A stretch of 45,044 nucleotides of DNA from contig JAFGXQ010000041.1 of NCBI GenBank assembly GCA_016936575.1, forward strand, positions 1 to 45,044, written 5' to 3'. Below, in pieces: positions 17,178 to 26,385 of the stretch. This DNA is from Deltaproteobacteria bacterium. GTDB taxonomy: Bacteria; Myxococcota_A; Polyangia; JAAYKL01. The notes under the pieces are model-generated. The model had not been told where the DNA came from and did no database searches. It was given only the letters and a program-made list of their open reading frames with translations. The position numbers and the translations under genes were made by a program. Each line of letters begins with the position of its first letter. Within the stretch, counting starts at the first letter, position 1.

Positions 17178-18071
17178 ATGCGCCTGTTTTTCATCATATT
17201 CGCCCTGTCCCTCCCATTGGCAGCCCATGCGCAGTCCGCCTCCGCACCTGACACCACCGCATTCTACAGTCGACTCACATCGGACCTGGCTGCCGGCAAC
17301 CCGCTGGTAGCCACTGTCTACGTAGCGTTATGCGACAATGATTCGCAGGGAATCATTCCGGTCAACAACCGTTCAATCTGCAACGGCGATGACCCCGATA
17401 AGAACATGTACTGGAAAGGCAATGGCATTCACGGATATTTGACCGGTCACGGTTGGAAACGGGTATATCACGCAACTCAACCAGATGGCGTTATTCTGGT
17501 TGAGTCAGTATATAAAAAGCGATTCTTTGCCGCCAAATCGCTGAGACAACAGGGCGTTCCCAAACAGTACACCGCCTATGTGGTTGCCAAAGCATACCGG
17601 GGCAGTCGCATTCACGACGCAATGAAAGATTATATCTCCGCGGTGCATACCGACACCGGACAATCGATTGAGTTAAAAACCGGCATAACGATTCACGCGG
17701 GCGGAAAAAGTCATGTGGTGGGCTACATCGGCCATGATTACTTCATGGATGTCTTTGAAGGGCAATCAAAATACAACGACCTGATTTCTCCCATTCGCAG
17801 CGGAAACTCTACTTTGGCAAAGGGCGCATTTGCATTCGCCTGTGTAAGCAATGAATTTGTACGGCCCGCCGTATCGCGTCCAAACGTGTACATTTTCGCG
17901 ATGAATAACTTCCTCACCTACCCCAGCGCATGGACACTGGGCGGCATCATGGAAGGCATCGCCAAAGGGGGCGACGGCGCAACCATTTATAAAAGCGCCG
18001 CCTCGTCGTTTGCAAAAGGACAAAAATGCGGTCTGCGGTGGGCAAAAAAGGCATTCTCATTTGGACCGTAA
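17178..18071 (+). CDS. Secreted protein of unknown function
   Basis: This 297-residue protein has a clear Sec signal peptide (FFIIFALSLPLAAHA, cleavage before QSA) and is therefore exported. I do not recognise the mature part. It contains VATVYVALCDNDSQGI, GNGIHGYLTGHGWKRVY, a segment rich in Gly/His (TIHAGGKSHVVGYIGHDYF), and FACVSNEFV with a Cys. Conserved-looking Cys, His and Asn could hint at an enzyme, but no family can be named. It lies 56 bp downstream of the helicase gene and is convergent with the VIT/VWA gene (12 bp apart). The ATG at 17178 is directly before the signal peptide. Confidence 0.75.
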   Translation: MRLFFIIFALSLPLAAHAQSASAPDTTAFYSRLTSDLAAGNPLVATVYVALCDNDSQGIIPVNNRSICNGDDPDKNMYWKGNGIHGYLTGHGWKRVYHATQPDGVILVESVYKKRFFAAKSLRQQGVPKQYTAYVVAKAYRGSRIHDAMKDYISAVHTDTGQSIELKTGITIHAGGKSHVVGYIGHDYFMDVFEGQSKYNDLISPIRSGNSTLAKGAFAFACVSNEFVRPAVSRPNVYIFAMNNFLTYPSAWTLGGIMEGIAKGGDGATIYKSAASSFAKGQKCGLRWAKKAFSFGP

Positions 18072-18083
18072 AAAGATTGACGG

Positions 18084-20180
18084 CTACAAATCAAACTGAT
18101 AGCTGCTACTCGTGAACGATTCGGGTAGATCCAGCGTCCACAATGCATCCACCGCACATTGAACACTGGGCAGTATTCCTGCTTCTTCATATTTCACTTT
18201 TGTCACAACCACATCCACCACTTCGTCCAGCGTGGTGTGAACAGTAACTGTCACATCCACCGATAATCCGCACCGCGTCCGTATCGCTTGTAACGTGTCG
18301 GAGACCGCTTCTTCATAACGAACGTCTCGTTTGACCTTCGGACTATATCCACCGTGCCCCCCGCGCGTTCCGCCGATGAACCCGGGCTGTTCTTCAAAAC
18401 TGAAATACGAGGTTTCATCCCACGGAACCGTCTGCCGGTCGGTGGCTGCCACAAAAACCGTATCTACGCTCAATACCCCGATTTTTTTTGCGAGCCGGAT
18501 CGCGTCATCCCGGTTCTGCCAATCAATCTCGCTCAATGCATATGCAAGTACTTCTCTTTTCGTTTGCGCATCCTGTCTAATCGTGCGTTTGAACGGTTCA
18601 GACCAAATCCGTCCCTGCACCCGGAGCGTCTTCGGGGCATTGTCAACGTTCTGAACCACGCGCACGCTTTCTCCTTCACCCAGTTTCAAAGGTAGGTTAA
18701 ATGGTGTCTCTTCCCCACCGGACAACACCTCCAAATCGTCGATTCGAACCGGCACCGCCCATTCCTTCACGCTTTGCAGCAATATTCCGGGGTAGTTCAC
18801 CGTCTGTGCGTTCCACCCCATCACCACGCCGCCTCGTTCCGCTGCGATTAAATCCAATTCATGAGGCAACGCGAACGTCACCTCTCCATCCGTGGGAATG
18901 ATCACCTGCGAAACCGTCTGCTTCGATGTTTCGGACACCGCCGTCTGTGCGGAATGGCTCGTCCAGGACGGTCTCAGCAAATCATCGGTAAACGCAACCA
19001 GATACGCGGGTCCTTTTACTTGTTTCAGTATTGCCGATGCCATCTCAATCCCCGAATCCAACGCACTCCCGTTTTGCAGCGTCAACATTTTGTTCGCGGC
19101 AAGCGCCGACATCTTCTCTCCGAACCGCTCGGGAGGAACGAAACCATCCCACAACCGATACGCTTCGCGCCGGTAAATCACCGCGGTTACCTTTGCGTTC
19201 GGCATGTACGTAAGGAACGCCGCCGCCGCCGCCCATTGCTGCCAAAAATATTTTCGCATGGATTTTGAACCGTCAAACACAAACACGACATGGGGAGAAC
19301 CGGGAATTTCTCCAAACGAGAACGCATCCATTTCCAGCCGCGCGATATCGTAGGCGCTATCTGTTCCCGCATCGACGCGCACCACACCATAACCGGCCCG
19401 AAAGAATTCATCCGTTGGCGTCCGATATGGAATTGAAATCACGTGGTCGACGGAAACTCCCATCGCATCAAGCGTTTCCATGTTCACGTCGTTCTCCGAC
19501 CGCTGCCGCCAGTTTCTAAGGTATGCCTCTCGCAATACCACTGACCTATTTAAAACCACCGGAAGCGTGACCGTCCGTCCGGTAAGCCGCACATCATTGA
19601 AAGACGGTTCAACCGAAACAATAGTCGGTGCAATCCAATGCTCCGTATTGGGTCGTTCCGGATACGCGAACCGTACCCGCCCGTCTCGCACCATTCCCGG
19701 AGCCTCCACCGTATACGCAACATCAACCCGCTTGACCTTTTTTCCGAAGTCCAGATTGATCAGCACATCTCCCTTGTAGTAGTTCGGCATGAGCGACAAC
19801 GTCGCATACACCTCATTGGGCGTCATCTCTCGGTGAGGCCACAACTTCATCGGGTCGAGCCGCCGGTACTCGCTATCGGCCCCCGTCAATTTTCCCCGTA
19901 TCCACCTTTGGCCGTTGTGCACCTGGAACCCGGTAACCACGCCGTGCGGCGGCAGGTACAACACTATCGACGCGATACGAACGCCATCGTCCGAAAAAGT
20001 AAATGCGCGCTTCACGTCATACACCGCCCCGTCGCCATTCACCTTCATCCGCACATCATGCATAATCTCAACCGCCTGAATGTCCCCATGGGTATACACC
20101 CGATGTGCATCAATGGAGGGTGAGAAAGAAAAAACAGCCATAAACACAAAAAAAATACAGGCATGAATTCGAAAAATCAT
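18084..20180 (-). CDS. VIT/von Willebrand A domain protein with AgmX/PglI-like tail
   Basis: This ~698-residue exported protein has a signal peptide ending SPSIDA. Residues ~30-200 resemble a VIT domain (vault/inter-alpha-trypsin type, Ala- and Val-rich strands with YYKGDVLINLDFG). This is followed by a VWA domain with HVVFVFDGSKSM, a MIDAS-like site in which the usual D-x-S-x-S becomes D-G-S-K-S. After further strands, GVLSVDTVFVAATD and the C-terminal ~75 residues (IRTRCGLSVDVTVTVHTTL to the last strand) resemble the TonB-like AgmX/PglI tail. Such proteins act in adhesion or envelope assembly. The start at 20180 puts the signal peptide first; a longer frame from 20216 is rejected. Partner and role are unknown. 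Confidence 0.8.
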   Translation of the reverse strand: MIFRIHACIFFVFMAVFSFSPSIDAHRVYTHGDIQAVEIMHDVRMKVNGDGAVYDVKRAFTFSDDGVRIASIVLYLPPHGVVTGFQVHNGQRWIRGKLTGADSEYRRLDPMKLWPHREMTPNEVYATLSLMPNYYKGDVLINLDFGKKVKRVDVAYTVEAPGMVRDGRVRFAYPERPNTEHWIAPTIVSVEPSFNDVRLTGRTVTLPVVLNRSVVLREAYLRNWRQRSENDVNMETLDAMGVSVDHVISIPYRTPTDEFFRAGYGVVRVDAGTDSAYDIARLEMDAFSFGEIPGSPHVVFVFDGSKSMRKYFWQQWAAAAAFLTYMPNAKVTAVIYRREAYRLWDGFVPPERFGEKMSALAANKMLTLQNGSALDSGIEMASAILKQVKGPAYLVAFTDDLLRPSWTSHSAQTAVSETSKQTVSQVIIPTDGEVTFALPHELDLIAAERGGVVMGWNAQTVNYPGILLQSVKEWAVPVRIDDLEVLSGGEETPFNLPLKLGEGESVRVVQNVDNAPKTLRVQGRIWSEPFKRTIRQDAQTKREVLAYALSEIDWQNRDDAIRLAKKIGVLSVDTVFVAATDRQTVPWDETSYFSFEEQPGFIGGTRGGHGGYSPKVKRDVRYEEAVSDTLQAIRTRCGLSVDVTVTVHTTLDEVVDVVVTKVKYEEAGILPSVQCAVDALWTLDLPESFTSSSYQFDL

Positions 20181-20197
20181 ATGGACTCCGACAACAT

Positions 20198-20234
20198 AAA
20201 AATCAGAAAGATTCACAAAAATCAGAAAGATTCA
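20198..20234. repeat. Two-copy 19-bp tandem duplication
   Basis: AAAATCAGAAAGATTCA occurs twice in tandem with a 19-bp period (from 20198 and from 20217). The second copy contains the dusB stop codon. It fills the space between dusB and the VIT/VWA gene and looks like a replication-slippage duplication. Confidence 0.7.
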
Positions 20235-21230
20235 TTGGGGCGGCACTTCATCCAACAATCTGTTGAATGCGGCTTCGCTGGTGGCTTCTCCGAGTCGCTT
20301 GCGAAATGCCGCAGCGCCGTCAAACCCTTTCAGATACCAGCAGGCATGTTTACGCATTTCGGTCACCGCTCGCTGTTCTCCGCCCCACGCCACATACAGC
20401 GCCAAATGCCGTCTGCAGGTCGCTACTCGTGCAGTCAGATTCGGCTGTTCGCCCGTCCCCGCAATCTCGCTGAAAATCCATGGGTTCCCCTTGGCACCCT
20501 GGCCGATGGCGACCGCGGCACAACCGGTTTTTTCCATCATGGTATCCGCGTCCGCCTTGCTGGCAATACCACCGTTGCCCACCACCGGGACCGATACGGC
20601 GTCGACAATTTCTTTCATATACGCCAAATCCACCGGGCCGCTGTGTCCCTGGTCCCGGGTGCGACCGTGGATCATAATTAATTGTACACCCGCCTGCGCC
20701 ATGATTTTCGCTACTTCCAGACCGTTTTTTTCAGCAGGGCCGTATCCGATGCGCGTTTTCGCAGTTACCGGAATTTTTACAGCATCCACCACCCGCCGCG
20801 TGATCTCGCCCAGAAGGTCCGGATCGCGCATCAGTGCCACCCCGCACCCCATACCGTTCTTGATCACTTTGCGCGCGGGACAACCGAAATTCAAATCAAT
20901 AATTTCGGCCCCTTCCCGTTCCACAATCTGTGCCGCCTGCGCCATCAGTTCCGGTTCTCTTCCGTACAACTGAACCACATGGGGATGCTCGCCCTCATAC
21001 CGATCCATCAGCAACAACGTTTTTTGTCCCCGTTTTTTTTCCCGGTTTCTGGCCTTGGAATCGAAATACACTACCGCATGGCAGCTAATCAGCTCAGTCA
21101 CGCTGTACATCGCACCCAACTCACAACACAACTGACGAAACGGCGGATTGGTGATCCCGGCCATCGGCGCCAGAATAGCACCGCGATGAAACGCATATTT
21201 TCCAATTTGCAGCATGGTCGTGCTCTTCAC
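20232..21230 (-). CDS. dusB: tRNA-dihydrouridine synthase
   Basis: This 332-residue flavoenzyme reduces uridines in tRNA D-loops. Visible features: LAPMAGITNPPFRQLC at the FMN site, the VQLYGREPE loop, DLNFGCPARKVIKNGMG with the catalytic Cys, KTRIGY, IHGRTRDQGHSGPVD, and VVGNGGI for phosphate binding. A C-terminal helical RNA-binding domain follows. The first ATG (21230) or the sixth residue Met (MLQIGKYAF) could start it. As in many bacteria, a Fis-type HTH regulator lies immediately upstream on the same strand, here an NtrC-family activator 21 bp away. Confidence 0.94.
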   Translation of the reverse strand: MKSTTMLQIGKYAFHRGAILAPMAGITNPPFRQLCCELGAMYSVTELISCHAVVYFDSKARNREKKRGQKTLLLMDRYEGEHPHVVQLYGREPELMAQAAQIVEREGAEIIDLNFGCPARKVIKNGMGCGVALMRDPDLLGEITRRVVDAVKIPVTAKTRIGYGPAEKNGLEVAKIMAQAGVQLIMIHGRTRDQGHSGPVDLAYMKEIVDAVSVPVVGNGGIASKADADTMMEKTGCAAVAIGQGAKGNPWIFSEIAGTGEQPNLTARVATCRRHLALYVAWGGEQRAVTEMRKHACWYLKGFDGAAAFRKRLGEATSEAAFNRLLDEVPPQ

Positions 21231-21251
21231 GAAATGAACGCCCGAACCGTG

Positions 21252-22598
21252 CTAATGTCGGCGATGGGGATTATCGATTTTCAGTTTCTTCATCTTACGC
21301 CACAGGGTTGTCGGTGAAAGTCCCAGCGCGTCCGCAGCGCGATCGGTGCTGTCGTAATTCACCAATGCCGCTCGAATGGCCTGTTTCTCCGCAATGGCGA
21401 CAATCGCATCGAGGGTTTGCCCGTTTTCTTCTCCGGAGGTATCGGGAATTAAATCCTCCACCTGAATTTCGTCGCCTTCCATGGTAAGTGCCACCCCCTG
21501 CTCAATCATATTTTCCAGTTCCCGAACGTTCCCGGGAAATTCATACGACGTCAGCCGCTCCATCACCCCTTTGGCCAAACGTACCGACCGCCCCATCTTC
21601 GCCGAAAATTTCTTGAGAAAGTGTTCCACCAGCACCGGAACATCTTCAGGACGCTCCCGCAGGGCCGGCAACATGAAGCGAACCACATTCAACCGATAAT
21701 ACAAATCTTCTCGGAAGGTCTTCTGCCGAATCGCTTCCAGCAAATCCTGATTGGTGGCCGCGATGATTCGTACATCCACCGAAATGGGCTTGTTGTCGCC
21801 GATGCGACGAATCTCCCGCTCCTGCACCGCGCGAAGCAGTTTGGCCTGAAGCGAGGGTGTGGTCTCTGCAATCTCATCGAAGAAAAAAGTTCCGCCGCTG
21901 GCTTCTTCAAACAACCCCTTCCTCGTGCTCACCGCGCCGGTAAACGCACCCTTCACATGGCCGAACAGCTCACTTTCAAGCAGCGTTTCACTGATGGCCG
22001 CACAATTCACCGGAACAAACGGGCGATCGGATCGCTTGGAGTTCACGTGCACCGCCTTTGCGATGAGCTCTTTTCCGGTTCCGCTTTCTCCCGTAATCAG
22101 CACCGTTGTATCTGTGGGCGCAATCTTGATGATGCGCGCCAGAACGTCACGAATGGGCCGCGAGCGCCCGACGATATTTTCAAATCCGTAACGTTCCTTG
22201 AATTCCTGGGTCAGCAGCGAAAACTCACCGGACAGCCATCGGCGCTCCAGCGCTTTGTCAACTTTAATGAACAGTTCGTCTTCCGAAAACGGCTTCTGAA
22301 TATAATCCCAGGCGCCGAGCCGCATCGCTTCCACCGCTGTTTCGATGGTACCGTATGCCGTCATCACAATAATTTCAGTCAATGGAGAAACTTCGCGCAC
22401 GTGGCGCAACACGTCAATTCCATCGACTTTTCCCATTCGCAAATCCGTGATTACCAAATCATAGCTTTCATCATCCACGGCATCGCATGCGTCCTGACCG
22501 TCTTTGGCTTCCGCCACGTCGTGTCCGGCGCTGCGCAACATAATGGATAACGTCGCCCGCATGTTTTTCTGGTCATCTACTACTAGAATGTGCGCCAA
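21252..22598 (-). CDS. Sigma54-dependent response regulator, NtrC family
   Basis: This 448-residue activator has three domains. A receiver domain (residues 1-120) has the acidic pocket VVDDQ and phosphoacceptor Asp ~52 in VITDLRMG. A central AAA+ domain has Walker A GESGTGKE, the sigma54 contact GAFTGA, and FFFDEIAE for Walker B. A C-terminal Fis-type HTH has RAADALGLSPTTLWRKMKKL. It would be phosphorylated by a sensor kinase and start transcription with RpoN. No kinase gene is adjacent, so partner and regulon are unknown. It is divergent from dnaK across a 353-bp gap. Confidence 0.95.
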   Translation of the reverse strand: MAHILVVDDQKNMRATLSIMLRSAGHDVAEAKDGQDACDAVDDESYDLVITDLRMGKVDGIDVLRHVREVSPLTEIIVMTAYGTIETAVEAMRLGAWDYIQKPFSEDELFIKVDKALERRWLSGEFSLLTQEFKERYGFENIVGRSRPIRDVLARIIKIAPTDTTVLITGESGTGKELIAKAVHVNSKRSDRPFVPVNCAAISETLLESELFGHVKGAFTGAVSTRKGLFEEASGGTFFFDEIAETTPSLQAKLLRAVQEREIRRIGDNKPISVDVRIIAATNQDLLEAIRQKTFREDLYYRLNVVRFMLPALRERPEDVPVLVEHFLKKFSAKMGRSVRLAKGVMERLTSYEFPGNVRELENMIEQGVALTMEGDEIQVEDLIPDTSGEENGQTLDAIVAIAEKQAIRAALVNYDSTDRAADALGLSPTTLWRKMKKLKIDNPHRRH

Positions 22599-22817
22599 AG
22601 TGCACTCCTTTGGAAATCGTTCTTCAATTCACGGCTATGCGGCTACTATACAAAACGTGTCTCATCCTAACAACCGGCAAAACCAAAATAAAGTGAAAAT
22701 TCAGTATTTATAAAATAAAACCCGCAATATCCAAGAACTCCAGAAAGAATTTTTTTTCCAACAATAAACCTTCACATTTTAATTAACGCCCGAACCAAAA
22801 AAGCATTAAGAGCTTAC

Positions 22818-22845
22818 TTGACACAAATTCCTCCGTGCTTAAATT
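22818..22845 (+). promoter_or_regulatory. dnaK promoter, sigma70-like
   Basis: TTGACA (22818-22823) and TAAATT (22840-22845) have a 16-bp spacer, placing the start near 22852, just before the CIRCE-like element. A sigma32-like reading (CTTGAC at 22817) cannot be excluded. In the rest of the 22599-22951 gap, 22599-22817 is AT-rich with no other feature seen. Confidence 0.6.
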
Positions 22846-22858
22846 AGGGCCACTTTTA

Positions 22859-22885
22859 CGAGCACTATCTCGATATTAGTGCACA
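22859..22885 (+). promoter_or_regulatory. CIRCE-like HrcA operator before dnaK
   Basis: AGCACTA (22861-22867) and TAGTGC (22877-22882) form an inverted repeat with exactly 9 bp between the 9-bp arms. The consensus is TTAGCACTC-N9-GAGTGCTAA; the cores AGCACT and AGTGC match and the outer bases are degenerate (12 of 18). Its position just after the likely start site is typical for HrcA repression. Confidence 0.6.
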
Positions 22886-22951
22886 TTATCATCCACTGCA
22901 GAAGTGAAGAATAAATGGTATACGAAGCGTCGTATCAAGGAGGATTTTGTC

Positions 22952-24862
22952 ATGGGAAAAACAATCGGTATTGACTTGGGAACCACCAATAGCTGCGTTG
23001 CTGTTATCGAAGGAAACGAGCCGGTCGTGATTACGAATGAAGAGGGTGGTCGCACGACTCCATCGGTTGTTGCATGGGACGAAAAGAGCGAAACGTTGGT
23101 CGGTCAGGTCGCCAAGCGCCAGGCCATCACCAATCCCGAAAATACCATCTTCTCCATCAAGCGGTTCATGGGGCGCAAGTACGATGAGGTTGGGGAAGAA
23201 GCCAAAATGGTTCCGTACAACCTCAAGAAAAGCAGCAATGGCGATGTGGTCATCGAAAGCCGCGGCAAAGACTTCGCACCACCCGAAATTTCGGCCCGCG
23301 TTCTCATGAAATTGAAAAAGGCCGCTGAAGATTATCTGGGCACCAGCGTAACCGACGCGGTGATTACCGTTCCCGCATACTTCAACGACTCCCAGCGACA
23401 AGCCACCAAAGATGCCGGAAGAATCGCCGGGCTGGATGTGAAACGAATTGTCAACGAACCCACAGCTGCCGCGCTGGCGTACGGACTCGATAAAAAGGCC
23501 GAAGAAATTATCGCTGTGTATGACTTCGGTGGCGGGACATTCGATATTTCCATTCTGGAAGTGGGCGATAACGTCGTTCAGGTGATTTCCACCAACGGTG
23601 ACACCCACCTGGGGGGCGACAATGTTGACAAGGTGATTATCGACTTCCTGATTGCCGAATTCAAAAAAGATCAGGGAATGGACATTTCCAGCGATAAAAT
23701 GGTGCTGCAGCGACTCAAAGAAGCCGCGGAGAAAGCCAAAATCGAATTGTCCAGCGTGATGGAAACCAACATCAACCTGCCGTTCCTAACGGCAGATGCT
23801 ACCGGTCCCAAACACATGAATATCACCCTGTCGCGTGCGAAATTCGAATCGATGATCGCCGACCTGGTACAGCGTTCTCTGATTCCCTGTCAGAAAGCGC
23901 TCGACGATGCCGCCAAAAAACCCAGCGAAATCGACGAAGTGATTCTCGTGGGCGGCTCCACCCGTATTCCTTCGGTTCAGGAAGCCGTTACCAAATTTTT
24001 CGGCAAAAAACCGCACAAAGGCGTGAACCCCGATGAAGTGGTGGCCCTGGGTGCAGCCGTTCAGGCCGGCGTTCTGGCGGGTGATGTAAAAGATCTGTTG
24101 CTGCTCGATGTGACCCCGCTCTCTCTGGGTGTGGAAACGCTTGGTGGGGTAACGACGAAGATGATTGATCGAAACACCACAATTCCTGCCAAAAAGTCCG
24201 AGACGTACTCGACCGCGGCCGACAATCAGACGTCGGTCGAAATCCACGTGCTCCAGGGAGAACGCGAAATGGCCGCCGATAACCGCACGTTGGGCCGGTT
24301 CCACCTTGAGGGTATTATGCCCGCTCCCCGCGGCGTACCCAAAATTGAAGTTACCTTCGACATCGATGCGAACGGCATCGTGCACGTCTCCGCCAAAGAC
24401 CTGGCAACCGGCAAGGAACAGAAGATCACAATTACCTCATCCTCGGGCCTGAGCGATTCCGAAATTGATAAAATGGTTCAGGACGCCGAAAAAAATAAAG
24501 CCGAAGATGAAGCAAAACGCAAAGGTATTGAAACCCGGAACAAAGCGGAGCAATTGGTATACGGCATCGAGAAAACCCTCGAAGAACACAAAGACAAACT
24601 TCCTGCGGAGGAAGTCTCGAAAGTCCAGGCTGCTGTTGATTCCTTGAAAGAAGCCATCAAATCCGGCGATTCTTCGAAAATCGAAACCGAAATGGAGAAC
24701 GTCACCAAGGCATCTCATAAAATTGCTGAAATGGCTTATCAGCAGGCCGGCGGAGATCCCACTGCCGCCGCGGCCGGTGCTGCGGCAGCCGCAGGTGGTA
24801 GTGCCGCTGATGCCGCCAAAAATGACGGCGACGTCATTGATGCCGAATTCGAGGAAAATTAA
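22952..24862 (+). CDS. dnaK: Hsp70 chaperone DnaK
   Basis: This 636-residue chaperone binds unfolded peptide in an ATP-dependent cycle with DnaJ and GrpE. The ATPase domain starts [18 protein letters not shown] and has [14 protein letters not shown] and [10 protein letters not shown]. The substrate domain includes [14 protein letters not shown] and ENKA-type lid helices, and the C-terminus is Ala/Gly-rich and ends [11 protein letters not shown], as is usual. The ATG at 22952 follows AAGGAGG (from 22937); an in-frame ATG 48 bp upstream is rejected because it lies before this site. grpE and dnaJ are not next to it, so the heat-shock operon is split. A sigma70-like promoter and CIRCE-like operator lie upstream. 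Confidence 0.98.
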   Translation: MGKTIGIDLGTTNSCVAVIEGNEPVVITNEEGGRTTPSVVAWDEKSETLVGQVAKRQAITNPENTIFSIKRFMGRKYDEVGEEAKMVPYNLKKSSNGDVVIESRGKDFAPPEISARVLMKLKKAAEDYLGTSVTDAVITVPAYFNDSQRQATKDAGRIAGLDVKRIVNEPTAAALAYGLDKKAEEIIAVYDFGGGTFDISILEVGDNVVQVISTNGDTHLGGDNVDKVIIDFLIAEFKKDQGMDISSDKMVLQRLKEAAEKAKIELSSVMETNINLPFLTADATGPKHMNITLSRAKFESMIADLVQRSLIPCQKALDDAAKKPSEIDEVILVGGSTRIPSVQEAVTKFFGKKPHKGVNPDEVVALGAAVQAGVLAGDVKDLLLLDVTPLSLGVETLGGVTTKMIDRNTTIPAKKSETYSTAADNQTSVEIHVLQGEREMAADNRTLGRFHLEGIMPAPRGVPKIEVTFDIDANGIVHVSAKDLATGKEQKITITSSSGLSDSEIDKMVQDAEKNKAEDEAKRKGIETRNKAEQLVYGIEKTLEEHKDKLPAEEVSKVQAAVDSLKEAIKSGDSSKIETEMENVTKASHKIAEMAYQQAGGDPTAAAAGAAAAAGGSAADAAKNDGDVIDAEFEEN

Positions 24863-25068
24863 TTATCTTTCATAGACAACGTAATTACGCACACCGAAAT
24901 AATTCAGTGCATCACGTTTTTCCTTTAAAATTTTAATTATAATTTAATTCGTTTTTTGGTATCTTTGCCCCGCAATCGCCAAGAACTTATCGTTTTGGCA
25001 TTTATTTTGACAGGGGCCACTCAATGTATGTAGCGTATTTAAAACTACTCGAAAACGGAGTCGTTTTA

Positions 25069-26379
25069 ATGAATATGAGAACAAAAATATTACTTATTAC
25101 GCTGCTATCCGGTCTTCTCCTGTTCGGTTGCAAAGTGACCGAAGAGAAAATTTCGCTTTGGAAAAGCACGCAGGCCGGTCCACAGAAAATTGCTGAAGTA
25201 CTCAGCGATAGTGAAGCACCCGTCGAGCTGCGAAGCGCCGCTGCCATCGCACTCATTGAAATCAAACAACACGCTCTGTTGACCGAATCCCTTGAAAAAA
25301 TATCAAAAGAAGAAGCAGACAATGTGATTTACACCGCCGTTCCAAGCCTGACGGCACAGGTGAAAGGCAACCCCTCCGATTCAGCAGATCTCGCTTCTGA
25401 ACAGATTGCGGCAAAAGACGGGCTGTTTCTGCTGTATGAATTCGCGGGCCCCAAGAGCAAAGACGCTGTCCAGCAAACGCTTGTCGACTGGTGCACGGAG
25501 GGAGATTTTGCATCCCGAGAACGAGCCGGGTTCAATATTCGCGTTATCATCAAGAAAATCGGCGCGCCGGTGTACACAGCGCTGGTGAAAAAGCTGACGA
25601 TTGACAACAACGGCATTGAGCCGGTAGCCAAACTGCTTCGCGCATCCGAAGACAAACCCATTCTCGCCGCCGCATCGAAACAAATCGCCGCGGAACTGAA
25701 AGGCAATCTGGGCAAGTTTCGAAAAACGCATCTCCGGGCCGCGGCGATTATCGGCGGCGCGCCGGTGGGTGATTTTCTCGTGGGTGTGGCAACCGACAAT
25801 ACATTGAACGATGAACTCCGCAAGTACGCCCTCCGGGCATATTCCGTAGCACTCGAAGACGGTTCCATAGCGCCCACGGAAAGTCAGTTGATACCGCTGG
25901 TAGCAATGGCCGAAAATACAGCGCTGGATAAGTACCAGCGCGAAGAGGTGTACCTTACCCTCGCTCAAATTGATTTGCCGCAATCTGTTTTGGCCCTGGA
26001 AAAATTATTGTCGAGCAAAGAATTCTTCTGGCGGATGGTCGGTGCCCGGTGTTTGCTGCGACTGGACGGCAATACCCACCTGACGACCGTGCTTCAATCA
26101 AAACGAATCACGACGGACGCTGAAGAAACCGGTGAGTTCATCGCGCTAATAGCAAAGTTTCCTAAAATAAAGTCTGCGCTCATTGCGGCATTGCAGTCGT
26201 CTCATCCGTATTCAGTGGCAATCGCGATAAACGCGCTCGCGCTTATGGGAGGAACCGACGCGTTGGCCGCATTAAAAAAATACCAAACCAGTACTGTCCG
26301 TCTGCCGCGACTGTTCTCGACCAAAACCGTTGGCGATGCCGCGACAGCCGCCATCGATGCGATAGAGAAGAAAGGTTGA
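25069..26379 (+). CDS. HEAT-repeat lipoprotein
   Basis: This 436-residue protein has a lipoprotein signal (LLITLLSGLLLFGC; the -2 Phe is unusual but tolerated). The mature part is all-helical with HEAT-like repeats: LRSAAAIALIEIKQHALL, LRKYALRAYSVALEDG, WRMVGARCLLRL and VAIAINALALMGGTDALAAL are typical helix pairs. Such solenoids serve as protein-binding scaffolds on the envelope. The ATG at 25069 follows CGGAG; the longer frame starting at 25024 would put charged residues before the signal. It is 6 bp upstream of the FHA gene, so it is likely in one operon with it. Confidence 0.82.
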   Translation: MNMRTKILLITLLSGLLLFGCKVTEEKISLWKSTQAGPQKIAEVLSDSEAPVELRSAAAIALIEIKQHALLTESLEKISKEEADNVIYTAVPSLTAQVKGNPSDSADLASEQIAAKDGLFLLYEFAGPKSKDAVQQTLVDWCTEGDFASRERAGFNIRVIIKKIGAPVYTALVKKLTIDNNGIEPVAKLLRASEDKPILAAASKQIAAELKGNLGKFRKTHLRAAAIIGGAPVGDFLVGVATDNTLNDELRKYALRAYSVALEDGSIAPTESQLIPLVAMAENTALDKYQREEVYLTLAQIDLPQSVLALEKLLSSKEFFWRMVGARCLLRLDGNTHLTTVLQSKRITTDAEETGEFIALIAKFPKIKSALIAALQSSHPYSVAIAINALALMGGTDALAALKKYQTSTVRLPRLFSTKTVGDAATAAIDAIEKKG

Positions 26380-26385
26380 TCATTC

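Noticed and set aside
20263-20973. Open frame of 236 codons antisense to dusB
   Set aside because: dusB has all catalytic motifs; the antisense frame has none and no ribosome site.
21621-22550. Open frame of 309 codons antisense to the NtrC-type gene
   Set aside because: Shadow of a well-supported gene; low-quality composition and no start signal.
22889-23608. Long open frame antisense to dnaK (239 codons)
   Set aside because: It mirrors the codon bias of dnaK, has no ribosome site and its protein resembles nothing.
24863-25020. Terminator after dnaK
   Set aside because: The region is AT-rich but no convincing hairpin followed by a T-run could be drawn.
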